Assembly: GCA_963720675.1 (NCBI GenBank)
Contig: CAVRGH010000010.1
Coordinates: 124,001 to 188,000 of the forward strand
Length of the DNA: 64,000 nucleotides
Origin: JALHSW01 sp963720675
GTDB taxonomy: Bacteria; Actinomycetota; Acidimicrobiia; IMCC26256; PALSA-555
Direction: 5' to 3'
The translations under genes were made by a program, and so were the position numbers. The notes below the pieces were generated by a model. That model was not told the DNA's origin. It worked only from the letters and a program-made list of their open reading frames with translations, and searched no databases. Of this stretch, positions 1 through 8,965 are shown piece after piece (position 1 is the stretch's first letter; each line of letters begins with the position of its first letter).

Positions 1-1047
1 CAGCTGCCGCACCGCCTCGACGAGCAGGAACATGCCACGCATGCCGGGGTGACAGGCGGAGAGCCCACCGCCGTCGGTGTTGGTCGGGAGCGATCCACCG
101 AGCCGCAGCGCGCCCGTCTCGACGAACGCCCCGCCCTCGCCCTTGCCGCAGAACCCCAGACCCTCGAGCGAGAGCAGCACCATCGGCGTGAACGCGTCGT
201 AGATCTGCGCGCAGTCCATGTCGGCGGGGGTCACCCCGGCGCGTGCGAACGCCGCGGGCCCGGAGCGCGCGGCGGGAGACTCCGTGAAGTCCGCCCACTC
301 GCTCATCGTCGTGTGGGAGACCGCTTCACCGGATCCGAGGACGCGCACGGGTCGCTTCGCGAGGTCCCGGGCGCGGTCCATCGACGTGAGCACGACCGCC
401 CCGCCGCCGTCGGAGCGGATGCAGCAGTGCAGCTTCGTGAGCGGGTCGGCCATCATCCGCGATCCCTGGACCTCGTCGATGGTGATCGGATCCCGGTAGA
501 AGGCGTCGGGGTTGAAGCCGGCGTTGTACCGAGTGGAGACCGCGATCTCCGCGAGCTGCTCGATCGTGGTGCCGAACTCGTGCATGTGGCGGCGGGCCGC
601 CATCGCGTACTTCGCGATCAGCGAGTGTCCGAACGGCGCGTCGAACTGCACCGGCCCGCGCGACCCCATGGAGAGGTTCGACGTCGCCCGCTTGCGCTTC
701 TTGAGGTCGGCACGGGCAGTGGAGCCGTACGCGAGCACGACGACCTCGGCGTGACCTGCCTCGATGGCCGCGCTCGCGTGCTCGACCATGAACTCCCACG
801 AGCTGCCACCGACCGACGTGCCGTCGACCCAGTCGGGACGGACCCCGCAGTACTCCGCCACCTCGATGGGGGAGAGGAGCCCGGTGCCGCACGACCCGAA
901 GCCGTCGATGTCGGCCTTCGTGAGCCCGGCGTCGGCGACCGCGCGGCTCGTCGCCTGGAAGTGGAGCTCGAACGGGGACTTGATGTCGACGCGCCCACAG
1001 TCCGAGAGCGCCGCCCCCACGAGGGCGACGCCGCGGGGTCCTGCCAC
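1..1047 (-). CDS. Thiolase-fold lipid-transfer protein (partial, 3' end outside window)
   Basis: The frame is open from a GTG at 1047 to the window edge (about 349 residues), so the C-terminus is missing. It reads as the thiolase superfamily, SCP-x/Ltp branch: an N-terminal IVGAA-like strand, a central IRSDGGGAVVL segment, and NTDGGGLSACHPGMRG near the visible end. Where classical thiolases have their nucleophilic Cys the sequence reads VGGSSWEFM, so the Cys seems absent and an aldolase-type or non-thiolytic role is possible (inference). The GTG overlaps the TAG of the upstream crotonase by one base (TAGTG), which indicates translational coupling. It is the last visible gene of an SDR-crotonase-thiolase operon on the minus strand and probably acts in the cytoplasm on acyl-CoA intermediates. 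Confidence 0.85.
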   Translation of the reverse strand, partial: MAGPRGVALVGAALSDCGRVDIKSPFELHFQATSRAVADAGLTKADIDGFGSCGTGLLSPIEVAEYCGVRPDWVDGTSVGGSSWEFMVEHASAAIEAGHAEVVVLAYGSTARADLKKRKRATSNLSMGSRGPVQFDAPFGHSLIAKYAMAARRHMHEFGTTIEQLAEIAVSTRYNAGFNPDAFYRDPITIDEVQGSRMMADPLTKLHCCIRSDGGGAVVLTSMDRARDLAKRPVRVLGSGEAVSHTTMSEWADFTESPAARSGPAAFARAGVTPADMDCAQIYDAFTPMVLLSLEGLGFCGKGEGGAFVETGALRLGGSLPTNTDGGGLSACHPGMRGMFLLVEAVRQL

Positions 1048-1874
1048 TAGCGCAGCTTCCAGTCGATCCTCTTGCCGGACTCGAAGAGCTGCTGGCCCTC
1101 GGCGATGGAGTCCTGGTCGGTGCCGAGCCCGACGAACGCGTACCCGAGCGCGACGGCCTGGCGGTTCGACAGCTCCCGGGCCGCCCAGATGGCGCGGACC
1201 GTGCCCTGGATCGCGAGCTGGGGCTGCGCTGCGATCGCCTCGGCCGCCCACGCGGCTGTGTCGTGGAGCCGCTCCTTCGGGACGACCTCGGACACCAAGC
1301 CGACCTCGTGGGCTCGCCGCGCCGAGAGACGCTCGTAGTTGCCGAGCAGCGACAACCGCATGATCTCGCCGAACGGCATGCGGTCGGCCATGTGGATCGG
1401 TTCGAACGACGCCGTCATGCCGTACGTGACGTGCGGGTCGAAGAACGTGGCGTGCTCGGCCGCGATGATGAACTCGACCTCGCCGAGCATGTAGAAGGCA
1501 CCGCCGCACGCCATCCCGTTGACCGCGGCGATCACCGGCTTCCACAGGTCGGAGCTCTTCGGGCCGATGTTGTCACCCGGATCGTTGAAGTGGAACGGAG
1601 TGCTGCCAGAACCGACGACGTCCTCGTCGGTGGTCTCGTCGGTGTCGCCGCCCATCTGCTCCATGCGGTCGATGCCGGTGCAGAACGCCTTCTCGCCGGC
1701 GCCGGTGAGCACGATGGAGCGCACGTCATCGTGGCGACGGAGCTTGCGCCAGCAGTCGTGCAGCTCGCGCTGCATGAGCGAGTTGAAGGCGTTGAGTCGG
1801 TCGGGTCGGTTGAGCGTGACCCAGGCGACACCCTCCCGCTCTTCGTAGGCGAGCGTCTCGTAGTCGGCGAACAT
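1047..1874 (-). CDS. Enoyl-CoA hydratase/isomerase family protein (crotonase fold)
   Basis: 275 residues, normal for the crotonase superfamily. NRPDRLNAFN at about residues 22-31 and GEKAFCTGID at about 60-69 are the CoA-binding and first oxyanion-hole segments; AVNGMACGGA supplies the second oxyanion NH. The usual catalytic Glu of true hydratases (in F..PE) is replaced here by FFDPHVTYG, so hydration of enoyl-CoA is not assured and an isomerase or other crotonase reaction is possible. It lies 10 nt downstream of the SDR gene and overlaps the thiolase start. Family is certain; substrate is unknown. Confidence 0.88.
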   Translation of the reverse strand: MFADYETLAYEEREGVAWVTLNRPDRLNAFNSLMQRELHDCWRKLRRHDDVRSIVLTGAGEKAFCTGIDRMEQMGGDTDETTDEDVVGSGSTPFHFNDPGDNIGPKSSDLWKPVIAAVNGMACGGAFYMLGEVEFIIAAEHATFFDPHVTYGMTASFEPIHMADRMPFGEIMRLSLLGNYERLSARRAHEVGLVSEVVPKERLHDTAAWAAEAIAAQPQLAIQGTVRAIWAARELSNRQAVALGYAFVGLGTDQDSIAEGQQLFESGKRIDWKLR

Positions 1875-1884
1875 GCCCGGGAAC

Positions 1885-2820
1885 CTACTTCCGGGCCTGA
1901 GCGTCGATGCCCGGGTTGGTCGTGCGGAAGGCGTACCGGTTCAGGATGTGGCCCACTTGGGCTGGGTCCCACTGCGTGGCGTTGCCCTCCTTGTCGGTCG
2001 AGAAGAACTCCTCGCCCATGGTCCACGGCTGATAGATGCAGAGCGAGTTCCCCACCATGCGCAGCACCTGGCCCGAGACGGGCTTCGAGTCATCCGACGC
2101 GAGCCATACGACGGCCGGGGCCGAGTTGCCCGGGTTCATCCGGTCGAACTCCGCGTAGTCCTCGGGGTTCTTGATCTCGATGTCCTTCATGGCCTGACCG
2201 ACCATGCGGGTGAAGCCACCCGGGCCGATGCAGTTGGCGCGCACGCCGTACCGCGAGAGCTCGAGGCCGGCGATGATCGTCATCGCGGCGATCCCGGCCT
2301 TGGCCGCGCCGTAGTTGATCTGGCTCGCCTGGCCCTGCAGCCCGGCGCTCGACACCGTGTTGATGATGGACGCGCTCGGCTGACGGCCTTCCTTCGACTC
2401 GTTGCGCCAGTACGCGGACGCGTGGTGCATCGTGTTGAAGGCGCCGTACATGTGGACCTTGACGACCGCGTCGAAGTCCGACGGGTCCATCGAGAACATC
2501 ATGCGGTCGCGCAGCACGCCGGCGTTGTTCACCAGCACGTCGAGGCGGCCGAACGCGTCGATCGCGGTCTTGACGATGTTCGCGGCGCCGTCGAAGTCCG
2601 AGACGCTGTCGTAGTTGGCGACGGCCTCGCCACCGCGGCTCTTGATGACCTCGACGACCTGGTCGGCCACCTTGGCGTCGGCGCCTTCACCGGTGACCGA
2701 GCTCCCCAGGTCGTTCACGACGACCTTGGCACCGTGATCGGCGAGCAGTACCGCCTCGCCCCGACCGACTCCATTGCCCGCTCCGGTGACGATCGCCACC
2801 TTGCCGTCGAGCATGCCCAT
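1885..2820 (-). CDS. SDR-family oxidoreductase (3-hydroxyacyl-CoA dehydrogenase-like)
   Basis: 311 residues. The NAD(P)-binding motif TGAGNGVG is at residues 12-19, followed by VVNDLG, NNAG, and the catalytic Ser/Tyr/Lys set (NTVSSAG, then YGAAK). The extended length and the VNDLG motif resemble the dehydrogenase domain of peroxisomal multifunctional enzyme type 2, which oxidises 3-hydroxyacyl-CoA. Start ATG at 2820 has GGAAGGA about 7 nt upstream; a second Met lies two codons in. First gene of the minus-strand operon with crotonase and thiolase, divergent from the MaoC gene, with a palindrome in the intergenic region. Confidence 0.88.
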   Translation of the reverse strand: MGMLDGKVAIVTGAGNGVGRGEAVLLADHGAKVVVNDLGSSVTGEGADAKVADQVVEVIKSRGGEAVANYDSVSDFDGAANIVKTAIDAFGRLDVLVNNAGVLRDRMMFSMDPSDFDAVVKVHMYGAFNTMHHASAYWRNESKEGRQPSASIINTVSSAGLQGQASQINYGAAKAGIAAMTIIAGLELSRYGVRANCIGPGGFTRMVGQAMKDIEIKNPEDYAEFDRMNPGNSAPAVVWLASDDSKPVSGQVLRMVGNSLCIYQPWTMGEEFFSTDKEGNATQWDPAQVGHILNRYAFRTTNPGIDAQARK

Positions 2821-2863
2821 TTGCGCGTCCTTCCGAGGAGACCCCAGACTCGGGGGAGAAACC

Positions 2864-2877
2864 TGACGTTGGCGTCA
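2864..2877. promoter_or_regulatory. TGACG-N4-CGTCA palindrome (operator candidate, site 1)
   Basis: TGACGTTGGCGTCA lies between the divergent SDR and MaoC genes, followed by a GTACC. A near-identical box is at 6758-6771 and a weaker one at 18863-18876, each in a divergent intergenic region of acyl-CoA genes. The symmetry and location suggest a dimeric repressor of TetR type (inference). Confidence 0.6.
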
Positions 2878-2978
2878 CGGTACCGCGGCGTCCGCGGCGG
2901 CCGTCAAACAGGCGGACGTCAGGAAGACACGAAGTGCCCGGTCCGGACGACCGGGACGGACGGAGGGGGAGTCAGCGC

Positions 2979-3482
2979 ATGGCCGTCGACACGAGCGTCA
3001 TCGGGAAGTCGACCGGTGCCTACAAGGTGCAGGTCGAGCGCGGGCCGGTGAGCTTCTTCGCCGCCGCGGTCAAGGACGACAACCCGATCTACCGGGACGA
3101 GACGGCCGCGCGGGCGGCGGGGTTCGACGCGATCCCGGCACCGCCGACGTTCTCGTTCGCGATGCAGCACATGGGGAAGTTCACCGAGGAGCAGCCGGCC
3201 GACCCGACCGGCGGCAAGAACCCCATGCACGAGGTGATGGGGTCGCTCTTCGCGAAGGGCGGCCTCGTGCTGCACGGCGAAGAGGAGTTCCAGTTCCACC
3301 GGCCGATCGTCGTGGGCGATGTGCTGGTCGGCGAGGGGACGATCACCGATCTCTACGAGAAGGACAGCGACACCTCCACCATGACGTTCATCGTGATGGA
3401 GACCGTCTGGCGCGACGAGGCGACGAGCGAGCCGGTCGTCACCGAGAAGTTCAACCTCATCCACCGACTGACGAAGAAGTAG
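2979..3482 (+). CDS. MaoC N-terminal-type (FAS1-like) dehydratase domain protein
   Basis: 167 residues from ATG 2979, which has GGAGGGGGA 8 nt upstream; an in-frame start at 2934 is possible but lacks this site. The sequence begins with GKSTGAYKVQVERGPVSFFAAAVKDDNPIY, typical of the hot-dog domain found at the N-terminus of MaoC-like hydratases, with PAPPTFSF and a middle FHRPIVVGD segment. Such proteins hydrate 2-enoyl-CoA esters, often as heterodimers with a second hot-dog subunit, which I do not see here. Followed after 4 nt by an SDR, so enoyl-CoA hydration and 3-hydroxyacyl oxidation are likely coupled. Confidence 0.82.
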   Translation: MAVDTSVIGKSTGAYKVQVERGPVSFFAAAVKDDNPIYRDETAARAAGFDAIPAPPTFSFAMQHMGKFTEEQPADPTGGKNPMHEVMGSLFAKGGLVLHGEEEFQFHRPIVVGDVLVGEGTITDLYEKDSDTSTMTFIVMETVWRDEATSEPVVTEKFNLIHRLTKK

Positions 3483-3486
3483 GACG

Positions 3487-4263
3487 ATGACTCGCTTGCA
3501 GGACCGAGTCGCGATCATCACGGGAGCGGGGCAGGGGATCGGGCTCGCGTACGCCGATCGGTTCCTCGCCGAGGGGGCGAAGGTCGTCGTCGCCGAGCTG
3601 AGCGAGGAGCGCGCGGCGGCCGCGATGTCGACGCTCGAGGGCAAGGGTGATGTGCTGTTCGTCAAGACCGACATCGCAGATCCGGCATCGGCCGAGGCGT
3701 GCGCGGCCCAGACCAGGGAGCGGTTCGGCAGCATCGACATCCTGTTGAACAACGCCGCGATCTACCACGACATCGACAACGCGGACGCGAGCTACGAGTA
3801 CCTGCAGAAGATCGTGAGCGTGAACCAGCACGGCACCTGGCTCATGAGCCGAGCGGTCGCACCGACCATGGTCGAGCAGCGCCGCGGCCGGATCATCAAC
3901 CAGTCATCGGGCGCCGCGTACTCGTACATGTTCCCGCCGATGGACGAGTTCACCGGGCTGGGGAACTTCAGCTACAGCATCACCAAGTGGGGGATCGTCG
4001 GCCTCACGAAGTTCATGGCTGCCCAGCTCGGCCAGTACAACATCACGGTGAACTGCATCGCGCCGGGGGTCACCATGACCGAGGCGACCAAGAAGGTGGT
4101 CCCCGAGATGTTCCTCGAGGGGATGACGATGATGACGGCGATGAAGCAGAAGCTCGAGCCCGAGGACCTCGCCGGTGCCGCGGTGTTCTTCGCCAGCGAC
4201 GACGCGAAGTTCTGCACCGGGCAGACCCTCGTGATCGACGGCGGCCTCTCGATGCCCGCCTAG
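3487..4263 (+). CDS. SDR-family oxidoreductase
   Basis: 258 residues, classical SDR length. Cofactor motif TGAGQGIG at about residues 12-19, NNAA in place of NNAG, catalytic Ser in NQSSGAAYSY, and Tyr/Lys in YSITKWG. The C-terminus ends FCTGQTLVIDGG, the usual SDR substrate-side segment. ATG lies 4 nt after the MaoC stop, so the two form an operon. Its stop is overlapped by the convergent CoA-transferase stop (4260). Substrate unknown; probably an alcohol or hydroxyacyl intermediate of the surrounding lipid pathway. Confidence 0.87.
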   Translation: MTRLQDRVAIITGAGQGIGLAYADRFLAEGAKVVVAELSEERAAAAMSTLEGKGDVLFVKTDIADPASAEACAAQTRERFGSIDILLNNAAIYHDIDNADASYEYLQKIVSVNQHGTWLMSRAVAPTMVEQRRGRIINQSSGAAYSYMFPPMDEFTGLGNFSYSITKWGIVGLTKFMAAQLGQYNITVNCIAPGVTMTEATKKVVPEMFLEGMTMMTAMKQKLEPEDLAGAAVFFASDDAKFCTGQTLVIDGGLSMPA

Positions 4264-5550
4264 TCGACGGCGCCCGCCTCCATGAGCCGCTGCTGCTCGG
4301 CGTCGTCGAGGCCGAGGACCTCGCCGAGCACCCAGGCGTTGTCCTGCCCGAGCGTGGGCCCGGCCCGGTCGTAGCCGCACGCCGCGTCCGACAGGCGGAA
4401 CCCGTCCTTCTCGTAGAGGCCGGGCCCGAGGAACGGGTGCTCGAGCTCGACGAAGTGGTCGCGCGCGGCGAGCTGCGGGTCGCCGTGCACGTCGGCGAAG
4501 TCCTGCACTGGCACGGCCTCGAGCCGGAGGGCCTGGAGCGTCTCGGCGACCTCGAGACGGGTGCGGGTCTCGGTCCACGCGCCGACCGCTTCCTCGACCT
4601 CGTCGACGCGGGCCTGGCGGGCTTCGAGCGTCGCGAGCCCCGCGTCGTCGAATCCGATGATCGTCGCGAGTCGCGCCCACTCCTCGTCGGACCAGCACGC
4701 GATGGCGACCCAGCGGTCGCGCACTGCCTTGCCGTCAGGGTCGGACTCGTCGCGGCACGGGAACGCGCCGTGGGGGACGGCCCGCGTCGACCGGTTGCCC
4801 ATCCGCTCACCCAGCACGCCGTCGACCTGGGCCCTGAGCAACCAGGGTGCCAACGTCCACGTCCCGGACTCGACCTGTGAGAGATCGAGGTAGACGCCGT
4901 GTCCGGTGCGACGCCGGTAGTGAAGTCCCGCCGCCAGGGCGGTCGCGACGTAGCGCGGCGCCAACGAGTCGGTGATCGTGCCGAACGGTCCGAGCGGCGC
5001 GCGATCGGGCCAGCCGGTGAGCTGGTTGTATCCGGAGAGCGCGGCACCCTGACCACCGAAGCCCGGGTAGTCCTTGTGCGGTCCGGTCTGGCCGTTCAGA
5101 CACGCACTGATCATCACGAGGCCGGGATCGACCTGCGCGAGCGAGTCGTAGTCGAGGCCGAACCCCTTCATGGCCCGCGGGGCGTAGTTCTCCGCGACCG
5201 CGTCGGCCCACTCCACGACGAGCCGGTGCACGAGCGCGACCGCGTCGGGGTGCTTGAGGTTGAGGGTGAGGTGCCGCTTCCCCACGTTGAGCCCGTCGTA
5301 CATGCCGCCGCCCTCGAGGCCGTGCGGGTTGTCGGGGCCGAGGGCCATCGTTCGCAGGAAGTCGGGACGTGTGCGGGACTCGATGCGCAGGACGGTGGCC
5401 CCGTGCTCGACGAAGTACCGGGTCGCGATCGGCCCCGCCGCGCCGGAACCGAACTCGATGATGTTGACGCCGGTCCAGGCGGGCTCGCCCTTCCTTCGTG
5501 TGCGGCCGGAGGCGCCGCCGGCACCCGCTCCCTCCGGAAGCCCAGTGCGT
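4260..5550 (-). CDS. CaiB/BaiF CoA-transferase, C-terminal half of a tandem protein
   Basis: About 420 residues of a complete class III CoA-transferase domain: it starts at VNIIEFGSGAAGP, contains RPDFLRTMALG and LNLKHP, an acyl-binding DLSQVESG segment and a C-terminal LGEVLGLDDAEQ. There is no ATG or GTG close before VNIIEFG in this frame; instead a Gly/Ala-rich linker (LPEGAGAGGASG) connects it to another CaiB domain encoded upstream. I therefore read both halves as one protein of about 800 residues broken by frame changes near 5540-5552 and 5580-5600. Family members move CoA between carboxylic acids. Confidence 0.8.
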
Positions 5551-6673
5551 CCGCGGGCACCGTCGGCGCCCCCTGACGCTCGAGCTGGGTGCGCCGTGCC
5601 CACCTGCGTCCGGCGCCGGGGTCTTGGGCCCCACCGGCGCGGCGTGTCCGTCGCTCGAGCGGACCTGGACGAATCGGGTTGGGAACTTGTCGATGGTGCC
5701 GAGCTGGTCGAAGAAGCCTCTTGACGCGAGCTGGGTGCTGGCGAGGATCTCTCGCGGGGAGTTGGCGGGGGCGAGCATGAGGTTGGTCTCGCAGGCGAGG
5801 TCGTAGAGCTCCTGCATGGTGTGGCGGGAGAAGTACTCGCGGATCGGTGCCTCGACCGCACGCAGCACGTCGTCCGACGCGTGCACGTTGGACCAGGTGG
5901 CCCAGTCCTGCGCTTCGAGTGCGCCGGCGTCGATGCCGTCGGCAGCGACCGTCTTCGTGATGAGCTCGAGGCTCGGGATGCGGGCCTTGCCGCCGCGGAG
6001 GCCGAAGCTGACCCAGCCGTCCTTGGCCGGCCAGATCTCCTGGGTCTTGCCGATCATCGCGCCGGCTCGCCGGCCGCGCTCGGTGCTCCCGGGCGTAGCG
6101 CGCGGGCGCTGCCATGTTCGCCGTGTTGACGCACTCCGACATGGAGAGGTCAACTCGTTGGCGATCGTTCGTCCACAGCGCGGTCAAGGCGGCGTACGCG
6201 GCCTCGCCGCCACTGTGCGTGTAGCCGGTCGGTTCGGTGCAGCGCACCGGCGGGCGGTCGGGATCGCCGGTCGCGTACATGTTCCCACTCGCGGCCAGCA
6301 CGCCGAGGTCCGACGCACGCCACGCGGCGCGCGGGCCCGCGAGCCCGAACGGAGTGATGCTCACCCACACGGCGTCGGGGGCACGACCGGGATCGAGCGT
6401 CAGCGCACCCGGCGCGCCCGGGGTGTCGATCACGATGTCGGCGTCGGCGAGCAGCTCGTCGAGCGTGGCATCGGCCGGGTCGTCGACCACCACCGACGTC
6501 TTGCCCGCCGACCACGCGGTCCAGCGGTTGGGCTGCGCGCGGAGCGGGTGGCCGTCGGTCGGCTCGACGAGGACGACCTCGGCCCCGAGGTCGCCCAGCA
6601 CGCGGCCCGCGATCGCCCCGGCTTCTCCGGCGAGGTCGAGCACCCGCACGCCTTCCAGCAGCCTGCTCGTCAC
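5550..6673 (-). CDS. CaiB/BaiF CoA-transferase, N-terminal half of a tandem protein (frame-broken)
   Basis: Start GTG at 6673, preceded by GGAGA about 7 nt upstream. The first part reads LLEGVRVLDLAGEAGAIAGRVLGDLGAEVV, a typical class III CoA-transferase N-terminus. At about 6080-6101 the homology jumps to another frame and continues with GAMIGKTQEIWPAKDGWVSF and ELYDLACETNLMLAP. It ends in DGHAAPVGPKTPAPDAGG, then passes through two further frame jumps into the second CaiB domain. Divergent from the amidohydrolase, with a TGACG palindrome between them. The breaks are more likely sequence errors than decay, because protein similarity is continuous across them. Confidence 0.75.
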
Positions 6674-6756
6674 CGACGGGTCTCCTTCCGCACGGCTTCG
6701 GGCCTGCGCCTGGCGCCGGTCCCGCGCCTCTCCGACAAGGCCGAACGGCCCTGTTG

Positions 6757-6772
6757 CTGACGTCGGCGTCAG
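6757..6772. promoter_or_regulatory. TGACG-N4-CGTCA palindrome (operator candidate, site 2) with adjacent -10 TACCCT
   Basis: CTGACGTCGGCGTCAG is a 16-bp near-perfect palindrome in the divergent CoA-transferase/amidohydrolase region. It is followed directly by CG and TACCCT (6775-6780), which fits the TANNNT -10 consensus for the plus-strand gene. The box would therefore overlap the promoter and act as a repressor site. The same core followed by GTACC is found at site 1. Confidence 0.62.
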
Positions 6773-6838
6773 CGTACCCTTGGCCCCGCAGCCCGCCGCC
6801 GAGGGGCACGCCGGGCCGAACGTCGAGGGGGACACGCC

Positions 6839-8005
6839 ATGGCGCAACACCGGATCGTCGACGCCGACTGCCACATCCTCGAGCCGCCGGACATCTGGAC
6901 GAACTGGCTCCCCGCGAAGCACCAGGAGAAGGCACCCCGGCTCGTCAAGGACCCGGAGGGTGGCGACGCGTGGCTGACCGCGGTCGGGGGAGAGCCCGAC
7001 CCGATCGGTCTCGTGGCGACTCCCGGGATGCCGTTCGACGAGTTCCGGTGGCACGGCGTCACCTACGACCAAGCGCGCGACGGTTGCTACAACGGCGAGG
7101 CGCGCCTCGCCGACATGGATCTCGACGGTGTGCACGCGGAGATCTTGTTCCCACCGCAGCGCACGATGAGCCACTTCCTCGGTGACGACGACGAGGACTT
7201 CGTGCTCGCCGGGGTCGAGGCGTACAACAGCTTCCTGTTCGAGGAGTTCTGCGCGCCCGACCCGAAGCGACTGATCGGGCTGGCGCAGATGCCGTCGATC
7301 GGGATCGACACTGCGGTCGACGCGCTGCGCAAGGCGAAGGCGCGCGGCGCAAAGGGTGTGATCATCTCCAACTGGCCGGCGGGCGGTGACAATCTCTCGG
7401 CGGACGACGACCCGTTCTGGGCGGCCGCGGTCGACGAGGGCATCCCCGTCTCGATCCACATCAACATCATCAGCCGGACTCAGCGCGCCGCGGGGCGCCG
7501 GGCACAGGTGGCGAGTGGCGACAAGCGCTACGACATGAGCACCGAGGCGGCGCGCGCCAAGGCGATCGGCTCGATGAGCCACGTGTTCTCGATGACCGCA
7601 GGCTCGATGACGCAGATGCTCTTCAGCGGCGTCTTCGATCGCTTCCCCGAGCTGCAGATCTGCTGGATCGAGACCGGGGTCGGCTGGCTGCCGCACATGC
7701 TCGAGTCGATCGACGACCGCTACTGGCGCAACCGCTCGTGGGGTCGGCTGTCGATGCAGCACCCGCCGTCGGCCTACTGGCACCGCAACAACGCGGCATC
7801 GTTCATCACCGACCGCTCGGGCATCGCGTTGCGCCACGCGGTCGGCATCGACAACCTCATGTGGTCGAGCGACTACCCGCACCACGGGAACGACTGGCCC
7901 TACTCGCGCAAGGTCATCGAGGACACCATGGGTCACATCCCCGGCGACGAGAAGGCCAAGATCGTGGGCGGCAACGCGGCGCGCATCTGGCACCTCGACG
8001 ACTGA
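6839..8005 (+). CDS. Amidohydrolase family 2 (TIM-barrel metal-dependent hydrolase)
   Basis: 388 residues. Starts with RIVDADCHILEPPDIW, where D-x-D-x-H is the metal-binding entry motif of the amidohydrolase_2 (COG2159) family. Further barrel motifs are LIGLAQMPS, GVIISNWP, a VSIHINI strand, and a C-terminal MWSSDYPHHGNDWP that supplies the catalytic Asp and His. Family members are hydrolases or decarboxylases; in actinobacteria many sit in aromatic or lipid catabolic clusters. GAGGGGG precedes the ATG. Divergent from the tandem CoA-transferase and probably co-regulated with it. Confidence 0.87.
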   Translation: MAQHRIVDADCHILEPPDIWTNWLPAKHQEKAPRLVKDPEGGDAWLTAVGGEPDPIGLVATPGMPFDEFRWHGVTYDQARDGCYNGEARLADMDLDGVHAEILFPPQRTMSHFLGDDDEDFVLAGVEAYNSFLFEEFCAPDPKRLIGLAQMPSIGIDTAVDALRKAKARGAKGVIISNWPAGGDNLSADDDPFWAAAVDEGIPVSIHINIISRTQRAAGRRAQVASGDKRYDMSTEAARAKAIGSMSHVFSMTAGSMTQMLFSGVFDRFPELQICWIETGVGWLPHMLESIDDRYWRNRSWGRLSMQHPPSAYWHRNNAASFITDRSGIALRHAVGIDNLMWSSDYPHHGNDWPYSRKVIEDTMGHIPGDEKAKIVGGNAARIWHLDD

Positions 8006-8010
8006 GCTGC

Positions 8011-8739
8011 CTACTCGGGTAGCGGGTCGATCGTTCCGCGCTCGATGGCGCCGAGGGTGAGGCGCTGGATCGTGCGGTGGTGCGTGTAGTCGACGATCCG
8101 TCGCGCCAGGGGGAGGATCGTCGTCACGTTGGTGGCAGCCGCGTCCTGGAAGCGGACCAGGTCGTCGTCGGCCCAATCCAGCGAACCACCGGTCGCGAAC
8201 AGGTCGATGATCCGCCGCTGGGTGGCCTCGATGCCTTCGGCGTAGATGTGGCCGATCTCGACGAGCGCCTTGGCGTCGAGGCCGAGTCGGTGCATCTCGG
8301 CCATGGTCTTCAGGAGCTCGAGGTCGTCGGTGTCGTAGGCGTCGCGCCCGTACTCGGCCGGCTCGCGGAGCAGTCCGGAGGTGCGGAGCGCGTCGACGAG
8401 CTCGGGCTCGATGCCCGCGCGCTCGGTGAGCTCGTCGAGGGAGTAGGTGCGGTCCCCGCCGCCCGCGAAGATCCCGTCCAGCAGGTCCTCGCGGTCCTGG
8501 TCGAGGAGCGCGCGGATCGCGGCCAGGGAGAACCGACGGCTCTGCAGGTCCTTGATGCGCTCGAGGCGTTCGAGGTGCTCGGGCCCGTAGAGCTTCATGC
8601 GTCCGTGACGCGTGGCGGGGGGCAGCAGCTCCTCGCGCTGGTAGTAGCGGATGGTGTCGACGGTGAGGTCGGCGCGCTGCGCGAGGTCGTCGATCCGCCA
8701 GCATCCGGTGCCCGTCGGTCCGGGCGTCGCGGTGTCCAT
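8011..8739 (-). CDS. MerR-family transcriptional regulator
   Basis: About 242 residues from ATG 8739. An upstream in-frame start at 8862 would add a 41-residue Pro/Arg-rich tail and is less likely. The HTH reads WRIDDLAQRADLTVDTIRYYQREELLP, the MerR signature, followed by RMKLYGPEHLERLERIKDLQSRRFSLAAIRALL, and then by a second, degenerate HTH-like segment (YSLDELTERAGIEPELVDALRTSGLL). The C-terminal part (residues ~130-240) has no Cys-rich metal site, so it is not a classical metal sensor. Convergent with the amidohydrolase, divergent from a 41-residue gene. Confidence 0.82.
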   Translation of the reverse strand: MDTATPGPTGTGCWRIDDLAQRADLTVDTIRYYQREELLPPATRHGRMKLYGPEHLERLERIKDLQSRRFSLAAIRALLDQDREDLLDGIFAGGGDRTYSLDELTERAGIEPELVDALRTSGLLREPAEYGRDAYDTDDLELLKTMAEMHRLGLDAKALVEIGHIYAEGIEATQRRIIDLFATGGSLDWADDDLVRFQDAAATNVTTILPLARRIVDYTHHRTIQRLTLGAIERGTIDPLPE

Positions 8740-8833
8740 CGTCGCTGCAGTCCGGTCTTCCGGTCGCCGTTGAAGGGTGGGACGAGGTACGGGTGCGGGC
8801 GCCATCTTGGGCCGTGGCCCGGGCCGGCGCCCT

Positions 8834-8882
8834 GTGACATCCGTCACTGAGGTTGACAGCAACTACCCTAAGAGTGAATACT
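8834..8882 (+). promoter_or_regulatory. Promoter and dyads upstream of the 41-codon gene
   Basis: TTGACA at 8853-8858 is a perfect -35; AATACT at 8877-8882 (18-nt spacer) is the best -10. A dyad GTGAC-ATCC-GTCAC (8834-8847) lies just upstream, and GAGT-GAAT-ACTC (8872-8883) overlaps the -10. These are candidate sites for the divergent MerR-type regulator or another factor (inference). Confidence 0.5.
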
Positions 8883-8965
8883 CACAGAGTCAAGAGACCA
8901 GAGGTTGTGCTCCAGATCACAAGGGGTCGGCTTCGGTTCACGAGCTCAGCAGGGAAAGGAACGCC

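Noticed and set aside
5168..8704. A minus-strand open frame of more than 1100 codons across the CoA-transferase and amidohydrolase genes
   Set aside because: Only the part at about 6090-6673 has protein similarity; the rest is an Arg/Pro-rich shadow of the plus-strand amidohydrolase and of the MerR gene, as is usual in GC-rich DNA.
8011..8862. Longer MerR start at 8862
   Set aside because: It would add a Pro/Arg-rich tail unlike the family and would read through the promoter and dyads of the divergent small gene.
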